Of a stretch of 19,136 nt of DNA, positions 1-7,574 are shown piece after piece. A program made the position numbers and the translations under genes. Below the pieces are notes generated by a model that had not been told where the DNA came from, did not search any database, and worked only from the letters and a program-made list of their open reading frames with translations. Within the stretch, counting starts at the first letter, position 1; each line of letters opens with the position of its first letter. Source of the DNA: JAYWXI01 sp036016955 (GTDB lineage Bacteria > Bacteroidota > Bacteroidia > Flavobacteriales > Weeksellaceae); NCBI RefSeq assembly GCF_036016955.1, contig NZ_JAYWXI010000020.1, positions 1-19,136 on the forward strand, in the 5' to 3' direction.

Positions 1-446
1 CGCCAAACGTATTGGTTGGCAGCGGCGTCCCAAGTCAAAACCTGACCGTCCGCCGTACCGGTAGGAAGGCTGAAAGGCACGCCTGCATTCAGCTTGACCC
101 AAGTGCCGGGAAACGAAATATTTTCTTGGCTGTAGTAATAATACCCCACATCGGTAATCCCCGTAATCTTACCACCTCCCATACCGCCGGTGAGGTTCAC
201 GTCCTTCACAAACACCAGCATCGAGTGCTGGTCGGGCGTCAAGGTCATATGGGACACAGCTTCCAAAGTCAATCGGGGAATAAGAAGCCCATTCGCCCGC
301 TCTTTAGGAAGATTTTCATTCGGGGCAACCTCTAAAGTCGCTCCCGGTGTGGTCGTGTTAATCCCCACACGCCCGTCGTTCTGCCCGAAGGCGTACACGC
401 CGAGACCCAAAAAAGCCCAAACGGCGTAAGTTGTCGTTTTTTTCAT
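1..446 (-). CDS. secreted surface protein, N-terminal part (runs off the left edge)
   Basis: An open frame of 148 codons starts at ATG 446-444 on the minus strand and continues past position 1 without a stop. Residues 1-21 form a signal peptide (MKK, a hydrophobic stretch, then AFGQ before the likely cleavage). It is followed by the block GRVGINTTTPGATLEV, a hallmark of many Flavobacteriia/Bacteroidota surface and tail-fibre-like proteins. The visible part ends in a module GTADGQVLTWDAAANQY, which in such proteins is usually repeated many times. The product is probably exported, and whether it carries a C-terminal sorting domain lies outside the window. No TAnnTTTG box is obvious directly upstream; a long imperfect hairpin lies 47 bases before the start. 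Function is unknown. Confidence 0.8.
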   Translation of the reverse strand, partial: MKKTTTYAVWAFLGLGVYAFGQNDGRVGINTTTPGATLEVAPNENLPKERANGLLIPRLTLEAVSHMTLTPDQHSMLVFVKDVNLTGGMGGGKITGITDVGYYYYSQENISFPGTWVKLNAGVPFSLPTGTADGQVLTWDAAANQYVW

Positions 447-492
447 CACAAATCTTTTTTAATGGTTAATGGTTAGTTGTTAAGGGTTAAAA

Positions 493-570
493 GCATCGGG
501 CGGGGAAGGGGAAGGCGTTAGGTGTTGGATTGGTTATGAAGACTTCCTTCCCGCAACCCTGCACCGATGC
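493..570. repeat. long imperfect hairpin upstream of the surface protein
   Basis: The outer arms GCATCGG (493-499) and CCGATGC (564-570) are perfect. Inside, 500-514 (GCGGGGAAGGGGAAG) pairs with 543-554 (CTTCCTTCCCGC) over 12 base pairs with two small bulges, and nine bases bulge out on the right arm. There is no T run on either side, so it does not look like a standard terminator. It may sit in the leader of the minus-strand surface gene. Confidence 0.55.
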
Positions 571-679
571 AAAAAACAATGAACGCCTGCGCCGTGCTTC
601 CGCACTTTTTTAATGCTTTTCTTTTTCTCTATTTTCCGATGAAGCCGCCGTTTTATTTTTTTGACTGGCGTCGGAAGTG

Positions 680-1091
680 GTTTGGTCTTTGGTCTTGAAA
701 CCAAAGAACCAAACGTTCAAGCCCCTGAAAACTCGGCTAAACGCCTCCGTTTTTGAGAGGTCGGAAAAGACCGCTTTAGCTTGTGGCACCGCCTTTGATT
801 CGGACGGAAGACCAAAGGAGAACGCCTTGGTAATGACCCTCTGCGTGGTTTTATTGGGAGCGTGGAATGATTTTGAAAGAAAGCCGGAAAGCCATGGAGC
901 GGCTTTCCGGCGGCTAAAAGCACCGATACACTTAAACTTTAACTTATGAAAACAAAGAAGTGCTTTTAGCTTGGAGTTTATCGTGAAAAATGAACTTCCC
1001 GAAAAAGAAAATAGACTAACGGCCAAAACGACCACAAGGGTAAAAACCAAAAAAGCGTTGTTTTGAGGACTCTGTTTTCTCAAAACAACGC
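680..1091. repeat. hairpin-dense gene-free region
   Basis: Four strong stem-loops lie within about 410 bases. They are: 680-693 with 700-714 (14 pairs, one bulge, 6-base loop); 883-893 with 901-911 (11 perfect pairs, GCCGGAAAGCC, 7-base loop); 913-923 with 960-970 (11 perfect pairs, GCTAAAAGCAC, 36-base loop); and 1055-1067 with 1079-1091 (13 perfect pairs, GCGTTGTTTTGAG, 11-base loop). A smaller GGTC/GACC hairpin lies at 759-772. The only long open frame over the region (610-1110, minus) has no recognisable domain and odd composition, so I do not call it. The region may be a structured RNA, a miniature repeat element or the remains of one. Confidence 0.6.
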
Positions 1092-1200
1092 CCAAAACCA
1101 AAGCCCCCAAAAAATAAAGTGCCGTTGGTTTTTCCGAAAATTTTTTATAAGCTACGCCTACCTGTACCTGCGCGCCCCTATAAGAATTTAGGGAATATAA

Positions 1201-1218
1201 GTGTGTGTGTGTGTGTGT
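1201..1218. repeat. (GT)9 dinucleotide tract
   Basis: Nine uninterrupted GT units are followed by TTACACA. The tract is in a gene-free stretch (about 1111-1353) that also holds an 8-base inverted repeat, ATCCGAAA (1229-1236) with TTTCGGAT (1269-1276). It does not lie inside a gene or in an obvious promoter, so a phase-variation role is not shown. Confidence 0.85.
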
Positions 1219-1353
1219 TTACACAATTATCCGAAACCACCAAATTTTTCAGTTGTTTTTTTTCGTTTTTTCGGATGTCCTTGGGTTCCAAAAGCATAAC
1301 AGAGCCAAATGTAGAAAATTATTAAGACCCGCACAAGAGGGAACAGAAAAAAA

Positions 1354-1869
1354 TCATTTTTGATACACCACATCCTTTATTTCCTCCGAAAGAAGACCAG
1401 GCTTTTCCGAAAAAAAGGAAGCCATCAACCAAAGCGGAACCGGCTGCTTATCCGCCGCATACGCAGGCTGCATATACCCCTCATCCACAACACGAAACCC
1501 ATTCCGCCGATAAAACGAAATCCGCCGAGCCGCCGAAGGATTTAGCGTCGCCGGTTCCGATTCCAAAACCACCCTCGAACAACGTTGCAACAAAGCCGAA
1601 AGCGCTTCGGTTCCGAAATTTTGATAACGAAACTCCGGAAAAATCTCAAAATGCTCCAAAAACACAAATTGCCCCAACGTCCAACAAATCATATACCCCA
1701 CATAAGTTTGCGCCCGATCCAACGCATAAACCTGAACCTGATCCCGATCAAACAAAGCATAAAACTGAGCCTTACTGCGTCTTTCGTCCTCGGGAAACGC
1801 ATTGGTATACGAACGGTAAAGCCGATCCACCCTAACCTCTTGAGGATCGTTAAGCCACAAAAGTTCCAT
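1354..1869 (-). CDS. GNAT-family N-acetyltransferase
   Basis: A 171-residue protein with the GNAT fold. The core is HFEIFPEFRYQNFGTEAL, where the strand plus RYQNFG is the acetyl-CoA pyrophosphate loop (motif A). A second core segment, AARRISFYRRNGFRVVDEGY, matches the usual C-terminal motif B (FYxxxGF). The family transfers an acetyl group from acetyl-CoA to an amine; the substrate cannot be read from the sequence. The protein is cytosolic with no signal peptide. It is the second gene of a minus-strand pair: its ATG lies 11 bases after the stop of the PspC-like gene, so the two are probably co-transcribed. It ends in TGA. Confidence 0.85.
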   Translation of the reverse strand: MELLWLNDPQEVRVDRLYRSYTNAFPEDERRSKAQFYALFDRDQVQVYALDRAQTYVGYMICWTLGQFVFLEHFEIFPEFRYQNFGTEALSALLQRCSRVVLESEPATLNPSAARRISFYRRNGFRVVDEGYMQPAYAADKQPVPLWLMASFFSEKPGLLSEEIKDVVYQK

Positions 1870-1880
1870 CTCGAAAAAAA

Positions 1881-2117
1881 TTAAAGGTCAAAAACGTTAG
1901 GCCTGCGGGTTACAAAAATATCCTTCACCCAAAGACAAAACGCCAAAAAAAGATAAAACAAAAAAAAGAAACCCACCGTAGCAAAAGTCGAATAAATAAA
2001 AAACACCCTCAGCTTAGTAACCGGAATCCCCAACTTATGCCCCATGCGCGTAAGGACACCAAACCACTCCCGCTCCACATTATGCCTTACTTTCGTTATG
2101 ATTTTAGGTTCTCGCAT
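1881..2117 (-). CDS. small PspC-like inner-membrane protein
   Basis: A 78-residue protein. Residues 20-65 have the PspC domain layout: a short cytosolic lead with RMGHKLGIPVTKLRVFFIY, then one long membrane segment (STFATVGFFFLFYLFLAFCLW) and a basic tail. Single-domain PspC proteins of this size are common in Flavobacteriia. The family name comes from the phage-shock/envelope-stress protein PspC, but a stress role for these short versions is not established. It is the first gene of the pair with the downstream GNAT gene. The spacer to clpB (2118-2345, divergent) must hold promoters for both directions, but I see no full TAnnTTTG box there. Confidence 0.75.
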   Translation of the reverse strand: MREPKIITKVRHNVEREWFGVLTRMGHKLGIPVTKLRVFFIYSTFATVGFFFLFYLFLAFCLWVKDIFVTRRPNVFDL

Positions 2118-2345
2118 AAAAAAATAAAAGTCTTAATATAAAAATTTCGTTTTTCACCCCTCTCCATTGCATTCCAAAAGAGGCTCAAATAAAGACAAAA
2201 AGTCCTAAAAATAATTTTAACCCTCTGCTTTTCAGGAAATTTTGTCCGATTAAATTCCGTTTTCAATAAAAGAACGGTTTTTGCCTCCCCTTATGCGAAG
2301 ATAAAAATTAAAAAATAATCCTTATAAAAAATATCACAAAAAAAT

Positions 2346-4952
2346 ATGAATCTTAATCAATTTACAGTAAAATCGCAAGAGGCCATCCAAAAAGCCCAAC
2401 AAGTCGCAATGGAATTTGGCCATCAAAGTATTGAACCCCAACATCTTTTGGAAGGCATCTTCCAAAGCGATGAAACCATCTCGTCCTTCCTATTAAAAAA
2501 ATCGGAAGCGGACGCTGCCCTCATAAGAGAAAGAAACCGCACCGCCCTGGAAGCCCTACCCAAAGTGGAAGGCGGAAACCTTTACTTAGGTTCCACCGCA
2601 AGCAAAATTCTTTTAGACGCTCCCAATTTGGCAAAAAAAATGGGCGACGAATACGTTACCATTGAACACCTATGGCTGGCTTTAATCGAAAATCCCTCCG
2701 CCGTAGCCACCTTACTAAAGGACATGGGCGTAACCAAAGCCCTCTTGGAAGGCGGTATCAAAGAACTCCGTAAAGGCTCCAAAGCCACCTCGGCAAGTTC
2801 GGAGCAAACCTACCAAAGCCTAAGCAAATACGCCAAAAACTTCAATGAACTGGCAGCCGAAGGCAAGCTGGATCCCGTCATCGGAAGAGATGAAGAAATC
2901 CGCCGCGTGCTTCAAATCCTGTCCCGAAGAACCAAAAACAACCCGATTTTAATCGGTGAACCCGGCGTGGGTAAAACCGCCATTGCCGAAGGAATCGCCC
3001 ACAGAATCATCAGCGGCGACGTGCCCGAAAACCTGATGGACAAAACCCTCTACGCTTTGGACATGGGCGCATTGATTGCCGGCGCCAAATACAAAGGAGA
3101 GTTTGAAGAAAGACTAAAATCCGTGGTCAACGAAGTGATTAAATCCGAAGGTCAAATTATTCTTTTCATTGACGAAATCCACACGCTGGTCGGAGCCGGC
3201 GGCGGCGAAGGCGCCATGGACGCCGCCAACATCCTCAAACCCGCTTTGGCAAGAGGAGAACTAAGGGCCGTGGGAGCCACTACTCTAAACGAATACCAAA
3301 AATACTTTGAAAAAGACAAGGCTTTGGAGCGACGCTTCCAAAAAGTCATGGTGGAAGAACCCGATACCGAATCGGCCATCTCCATCCTTCGAGGCATCAA
3401 AGACAAGTACGAAGCCCACCACAAAGTAAGGATTAAAGACGAAGCCATCATTGCAGCCGTCGAGCAATCCCAAAGGTACATTTCGGATCGTTTTCTTCCG
3501 GATAAAGCCATCGACCTCATCGACGAGGCTTCGGCCAAACTCCGAATGGAAATCAACTCCAAACCCGAAGAACTGGACGTTTTGGATCGGAAACTCATGC
3601 AAATGGAAATCGAATTGGCCGCCATCGCAAGGGAAGACAATCCCCTGAAAACCGAACACCTTAAAGAGGACATCGCCAAAATCCAAGAGCAAAGAAACGA
3701 ACTGAACGCCAAGTGGTTAAGCGAAAAACAAAAGTCCGAAGACCTTACAGCCGTTAAAAAAGAAATCGAAACCCTAAAACTGGAAGCCGAACGGGCTTCG
3801 AGAGTAGGCGACTACGCCAAGGTAGCAGAAATCCAATACGGAAAACTAAGGGAAAAAGAGCAAGAACTCCAAACATTGGAGCAGACCATGCAAAACCACC
3901 AAAACGAACTGATAAAAGAAGAGGTAACCGCCGAAAACATTTCGGAAGTCATTTCCAAATGGACCGGAATTCCCGTTACCAAACTCTTACAAAGCGAAAG
4001 GGAAAAACTCCTAAACCTGGAGGAAGAACTCCATAAACGAGTGGTGGGCCAAGAAGAAGCCATCACGGCAGTGGCCGACGCCATAAGAAGAAACCGTGCC
4101 GGTTTGAACGACGAGAAAAAACCCATCGGCTCGTTCCTCTTTTTAGGAACCACCGGTGTCGGAAAAACCGAACTGGCAAAAGCCTTGGCCGAGTTCCTCT
4201 TCGATGACGAAAATAACATGACCCGTATCGACATGAGCGAATATCAGGAGCGTCATTCGGTGTCCCGACTGGTAGGAGCGCCTCCGGGATACGTAGGCTA
4301 TGACGAAGGCGGACAACTCACAGAAGCCGTGCGGAGAAGACCTTATTCCGTAGTGCTTTTGGACGAAATTGAAAAAGCCCATCCCGACGTCTTCAACACG
4401 CTGCTTCAAGTTTTGGATGACGGACGCCTAACGGACAACAAAGGCCGAGTGGTTAATTTCAAAAACGCCATCATTATCATGACGTCCAATTTAGGCTCTC
4501 CTATCATTCAGGAGCGTTTCGACCAAGCCCAACGCGACGAAGAGGATTCGGTTCCTGCCGCCATAGTGGAAGCTACCAAAGAAGAGGTCTTCGGCCTCCT
4601 CAAGCAAACGCTTCGTCCCGAGTTTCTGAACCGTATCGACGAAATCGTCCTCTTCCAACCGTTGAGCAAAAAAGAGATCAGCCGAATCGTCCAATACCAG
4701 CTGAGAGGTTACAATAAGATGCTGGAGAAAAAAGGAATCATTATGACCGCCACCGAAGATGCCCTAACGTACATCATCGAAAAAGGCTACGACCCCGCAT
4801 TTGGCGCAAGACCACTGAAAAGAGTGCTGCAGCAGGATGTGCTCAACCTTCTTTCCAAAGCACTCCTCGCCGGAACCATCAGCGACAACCAACGCATCAC
4901 GCTGGATTATTTTGAAGAAAGCGGATTGGTCTTCCGCCCAACAACCTCTTAA
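2346..4952 (+). CDS. clpB: ATP-dependent disaggregase ClpB (Hsp100)
   Basis: An 868-residue, full-length ClpB. It has the double Clp-N repeat (about residues 1-145). The first AAA+ domain carries Walker A GEPGVGKT at 204-211 and Walker B FIDEIH with D276/E277. The middle coiled-coil domain, about 400-545, separates ClpB from ClpA/ClpC and contacts DnaK. The second AAA+ domain carries Walker A GTTGVGKT at 601-608 and Walker B LLDEIEKAHPD with D673/E674. The C-terminal D2-small domain contains the conserved GYDPAFGARPLKR. The protein is a cytosolic hexamer that threads aggregated proteins with DnaK/DnaJ/GrpE. It lacks the IGF/IGL loop used by ClpA/ClpX to dock ClpP, as expected. It is monocistronic, with a strong terminator 18 bases after the stop. 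No CIRCE-like operator is visible upstream. Confidence 0.98.
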   Translation: MNLNQFTVKSQEAIQKAQQVAMEFGHQSIEPQHLLEGIFQSDETISSFLLKKSEADAALIRERNRTALEALPKVEGGNLYLGSTASKILLDAPNLAKKMGDEYVTIEHLWLALIENPSAVATLLKDMGVTKALLEGGIKELRKGSKATSASSEQTYQSLSKYAKNFNELAAEGKLDPVIGRDEEIRRVLQILSRRTKNNPILIGEPGVGKTAIAEGIAHRIISGDVPENLMDKTLYALDMGALIAGAKYKGEFEERLKSVVNEVIKSEGQIILFIDEIHTLVGAGGGEGAMDAANILKPALARGELRAVGATTLNEYQKYFEKDKALERRFQKVMVEEPDTESAISILRGIKDKYEAHHKVRIKDEAIIAAVEQSQRYISDRFLPDKAIDLIDEASAKLRMEINSKPEELDVLDRKLMQMEIELAAIAREDNPLKTEHLKEDIAKIQEQRNELNAKWLSEKQKSEDLTAVKKEIETLKLEAERASRVGDYAKVAEIQYGKLREKEQELQTLEQTMQNHQNELIKEEVTAENISEVISKWTGIPVTKLLQSEREKLLNLEEELHKRVVGQEEAITAVADAIRRNRAGLNDEKKPIGSFLFLGTTGVGKTELAKALAEFLFDDENNMTRIDMSEYQERHSVSRLVGAPPGYVGYDEGGQLTEAVRRRPYSVVLLDEIEKAHPDVFNTLLQVLDDGRLTDNKGRVVNFKNAIIIMTSNLGSPIIQERFDQAQRDEEDSVPAAIVEATKEEVFGLLKQTLRPEFLNRIDEIVLFQPLSKKEISRIVQYQLRGYNKMLEKKGIIMTATEDALTYIIEKGYDPAFGARPLKRVLQQDVLNLLSKALLAGTISDNQRITLDYFEESGLVFRPTTS

Positions 4953-4969
4953 TTAAACAAAAACCCAAC

Positions 4970-5003
4970 AAAAAGGACAAACCAAACGTTTGTCCTTTTT
5001 TTT
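4970..5003 (+). terminator. rho-independent terminator of clpB
   Basis: A perfect 13-bp stem, 4970-4982 (AAAAAGGACAAAC) with 4988-5000, has a 5-base loop and continues into a T run. It lies 18 bases after the clpB stop. The A run on the left arm means it could also work for the minus-strand lipoprotein transcript coming from the right. Confidence 0.9.
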
Positions 5004-5278
5004 AATTAAAATCAATCCGAAAACAAACTATTGCCGCAATAAACGAACCAGAACAGAGTTTTTTCGGCCTTAGTAAATTCTCAAAAAGCAGTACAAAGAA
5101 ACATTTTTTAATTTTTTCTACTTTTTCGATTTCCCCGTCTTTTTCAAATATTCTATTTAACTGTAATATTTTGGAAGGCAAATTTTCAGCAGGAAAGGAT
5201 TTAACCAAAACTTCCTACGAAGCACGAAACTCCCATTTATGTACAGGTGGCACATCAGCAACCTTATTTATCTGTTTT

Positions 5279-6568
5279 TCATTTATTTCTTGCATTTGAA
5301 ACCGTTTGTTCTTCGGTCGTTACGTAGGCTCCATTAGCAAAGAATATTTTGTTTTTGTCAAGTTTGGTTATGGTATAGGTCATCTCACATAGGTTAAGTT
5401 TCTTAATCATGGTGAGTTCTTTGGTTTTAAAGTCTGTACCAACAAGGAAGTTTATTGATTGTCCCTTTTTAAGTTCCTGTGTTTGTAGACCATACTTATT
5501 GTTTTCTTTAATAGAATAAAACTGCCCGTTGAAAAAGAACGGATGGTCATCTGTTACTATAATTTTTGTTCCTGAAAAATTAAGTTCATAAAGATTATGA
5601 TGCTTTTGATTTGCTAATTCCAAGATGGTTGAAACCTCGATTTTCTTTGTTTGTTGGTTAAATGACAATACCTTATCCCCAACGTTCAATTTTTCTATTT
5701 CTATCTGCCCGTTAGGCGTAGTTATTAAAGTTCCTTTTGTAAAACAATGAACCCCCGTTCCATCAAATTCAATTTCTGAAATCGCAACATCATCATATTT
5801 GTCGCCTTTGTAAACTTCAGTTATCTCAAACTTTAAAAACAGGTCTTTGTCAGTTCCTTGAAGTGTGTCAATAGTAAAAATCTGTTTTGATTTAATATCT
5901 TTTAGATTTAATAAAGCATAAGGTTTGTCATTTACATAAAGTTTCAACTGTTTAACTCTTGAGTTATCTTGCCAGACTTTATCAGACTTCATATACCCAT
6001 TGTAAATCTCAACCGTCGTAACGGGTGGTGATTGTTTAGCAAATCTAAAAGTTATACTTTCCCCAATGCCATAACCTTCAACCCCTTCAATCCAAGCTGT
6101 CCTTAATGAAAAGTCGTGAACATTGTCCGCTTTGTAGTCAAGGTTTTTATTTGAAGAAAGAGTTGAACTTGCGAAAATACGATCCGGACCGCCACCACAA
6201 TACCAATTACAACCCCAAATGCTTACATCCAAGTGGTCTTCTTTACTATATTCTTCTTCGTTTTCCCAAATTTCAATCTGTCTTTCCGTCAAATGTTGTT
6301 TTGCCGTTTCATAGTCAGGATAAGTATTTATTAGGCTATCAACTTTTGCGTAAAGTTCATTAAGTCGTTGCTGTTTTTTCCTAGCGTCATCACTAATATC
6401 AGGGGTTGAACCAATGGTTGGCTCAATAATTTTTAATTCTTGTGTTGAAACAGTTTCTTCATTTGAAGTTCTTTTTGTCTGCTCTGTCTGTTGTTGAGTT
6501 TGTCCGCACGCAGAAACACAAATCACTACTATTAGGGATATTAAGTTGATTATGATTGTCCTTTTCAT
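5279..6568 (-). CDS. lipoprotein with NADase-type glycan-binding-like domain and C-terminal Hint domain
   Basis: I choose the ATG at 6568, which gives 429 residues, because it opens a lipoprotein signal: MKRT, a hydrophobic run, then the lipobox VSAC with Cys21. The longer open frame would run into the upstream gene. A linker rich in Q/T/E (22-60) and a helical segment follow. Residues about 140-272 match the discoidin-like NADase-type glycan-binding domain (TAWIEGVEGYGIGESITFRF, YNGYMKSDKVWQDNSRVK, KYDDVAISEIEF). Cys275 starts a Hint (hedgehog/intein) domain (HCFTKGTLITTPNGQIE, then VTDDHPFF with the T-x-x-H motif), which ends near FFANGAYV. It is probably tethered to the cell surface or outer membrane and may self-process at Cys275. 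The gene is clearly more AT-rich than clpB and the CvfB-like gene on either side, which suggests acquisition by transfer. The AT-rich spacer 5004-5278 holds no supportable gene. Confidence 0.85.
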   Translation of the reverse strand: MKRTIIINLISLIVVICVSACGQTQQQTEQTKRTSNEETVSTQELKIIEPTIGSTPDISDDARKKQQRLNELYAKVDSLINTYPDYETAKQHLTERQIEIWENEEEYSKEDHLDVSIWGCNWYCGGGPDRIFASSTLSSNKNLDYKADNVHDFSLRTAWIEGVEGYGIGESITFRFAKQSPPVTTVEIYNGYMKSDKVWQDNSRVKQLKLYVNDKPYALLNLKDIKSKQIFTIDTLQGTDKDLFLKFEITEVYKGDKYDDVAISEIEFDGTGVHCFTKGTLITTPNGQIEIEKLNVGDKVLSFNQQTKKIEVSTILELANQKHHNLYELNFSGTKIIVTDDHPFFFNGQFYSIKENNKYGLQTQELKKGQSINFLVGTDFKTKELTMIKKLNLCEMTYTITKLDKNKIFFANGAYVTTEEQTVSNARNK

Positions 6569-6617
6569 TGTGTATGGTCTATTGTTCCGTCGTTCGTTAA
6601 TAAGACTTCCAATACTA

Positions 6618-7442
6618 CTATAATAACCGGATCCGATCCTCCGAAATCGCAATGAGCTTATCCTTATAAAGCCCTCCAATCGCTTTCTTGAAATTCTTTT
6701 TACTCATCTGAAGTTCCGCCTTTATTTCTTCGGGCGAAGAACTATCCGAAAGGTAAAGCAATCCGTAGTTTTCTTCCAATGCCTCCAGGATTCTCCGTTT
6801 AAATTCGTCGACATGCGCATACCCTTCCGGCTGAAGGGTAACGTCGATTTTCCCGTCCTCGCGCACCGACTTGATATACCCCACCTCCTCCGACAAAGGG
6901 TAAAGCTTCTTATAAACGTCCGAAGCGTAAATAAGCCCCAAATGCGTTTGATTCACCACTACATTCCACCCCAGCTCGCTTTCGCCCATAAGAATCAAAT
7001 TCACCCGATCCCCCTTTTCAAAAGGCAAATTCTCATAATGCGGATTGCGCTTAAACTTCGTCGTCCCCGTAATCAGCCCCGTTTCCTCATCCACGTAAAC
7101 ATATACCAAATAACGTTTCCCCTCCTCCATCTTACCTTTCTGCTGCTTATAAGGAACAAACAAATCCTTGATGATTCCCCAGTCCAAAAATGCCCCCGAA
7201 GGCAAACTCTGAACACAAGTCATCACCGCAAACTGACCAACCTGAGCCAAGGGTTCTTCCGTGGTGGCTTTCATCACTCCGTCGTCTTGGTACACAAATA
7301 CTTCGGCCTCATCGCCTTCACGCCAATGCGGCTCCGAGAAAATTTTGGGAATAAAAGCCTTAGCCCCTTGCCCATCCACCAAAACAAAGCCGGAAGAATT
7401 CTGCTCCGCTATCGTTAATCGTTGTTTTTTTCCGAGTTCCAT
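6618..7442 (-). CDS. CvfB-like S1 RNA-binding protein
   Basis: I choose the ATG at 7442 (MELGKKQRLTIAEQNSSGF), giving 274 residues. The upstream extension to 7568 would cross the terminator of the neighbouring operon and does not resemble the family. Layout: three S1/OB-like modules (about 1-60, 65-130 with GAFLDWGIIKDLFVPYKQQ, and 145-205 with GWNVVVNQTHLGLIYASDV), followed by a C-terminal winged-helix domain (about 215-274, SPEEIKAELQMSKKNFKKAIGGLYK). This is the architecture of CvfB/YitL proteins, which bind RNA; in Staphylococcus CvfB affects virulence gene expression, but the role in Bacteroidota is unproven. The protein is cytosolic. A -7 box lies only four bases before the ATG. The AT-rich lipoprotein begins 49 bases downstream. 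Confidence 0.85.
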   Translation of the reverse strand: MELGKKQRLTIAEQNSSGFVLVDGQGAKAFIPKIFSEPHWREGDEAEVFVYQDDGVMKATTEEPLAQVGQFAVMTCVQSLPSGAFLDWGIIKDLFVPYKQQKGKMEEGKRYLVYVYVDEETGLITGTTKFKRNPHYENLPFEKGDRVNLILMGESELGWNVVVNQTHLGLIYASDVYKKLYPLSEEVGYIKSVREDGKIDVTLQPEGYAHVDEFKRRILEALEENYGLLYLSDSSSPEEIKAELQMSKKNFKKAIGGLYKDKLIAISEDRIRLL

Positions 7443-7446
7443 AATG

Positions 7447-7454
7447 CAAAGGTA
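7447..7454 (-). promoter_or_regulatory. -7 box (TACCTTTG) directly before the CvfB-like start
   Basis: The minus strand reads TACCTTTG, a full match to the Bacteroidota -7 consensus TAnnTTTG, and CATT separates it from the ATG. If it is used, transcription would start at or near the start codon. No TTG -33 element is found at the usual distance. Confidence 0.45.
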
Positions 7455-7516
7455 ATCTATTCCGTCCGGAATATAATTCGCATTGACGCTTTTATTATCA
7501 GCCCTCTCCATTTTGC

Positions 7517-7549
7517 AAAAAAATTCCCTGTCGAAACAACAACAGGGAA
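7517..7549 (-). terminator. rho-independent terminator of the maltodextrin operon
   Basis: On the minus strand an 8-bp stem (TTCCCTGT, 7542-7549, with ACAGGGAA, 7524-7531) and a 10-base loop are followed by seven T (7523-7517). It lies about 25 bases after the permease stop and separates this operon from the CvfB-like gene. Confidence 0.88.
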
Positions 7550-7574
7550 CACCATAAAACAAAAGCAAATTTCG

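Noticed and set aside
493..570. Integron attC site
   Set aside because: The bulged hairpin looks similar at first, but there are no paired RYYYAAC/GTTRRRY ends in the right places and no cassette genes or integron integrase.
610..1110. Minus-strand 166-codon frame over the hairpin-rich region
   Set aside because: It has no recognisable domain and odd composition, and the frame runs through several perfect stem-loops. The region is better described as structured non-coding DNA.
3152..4694. Long frames on the opposite strand of clpB
   Set aside because: They are shadows of the clpB codon pattern; clpB is complete and well conserved on the plus strand.
5002..5208. 68-codon minus-strand frame after the clpB terminator
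   Set aside because: It is AT-rich without a domain or start signal and begins next to the terminator T run.
5279..6568. Splicing intein in the lipoprotein
   Set aside because: The Hint domain sits at the very C-terminus without a real C-extein and without a homing endonuclease, so protein splicing is unlikely; a Hint-type cleavage module fits better.
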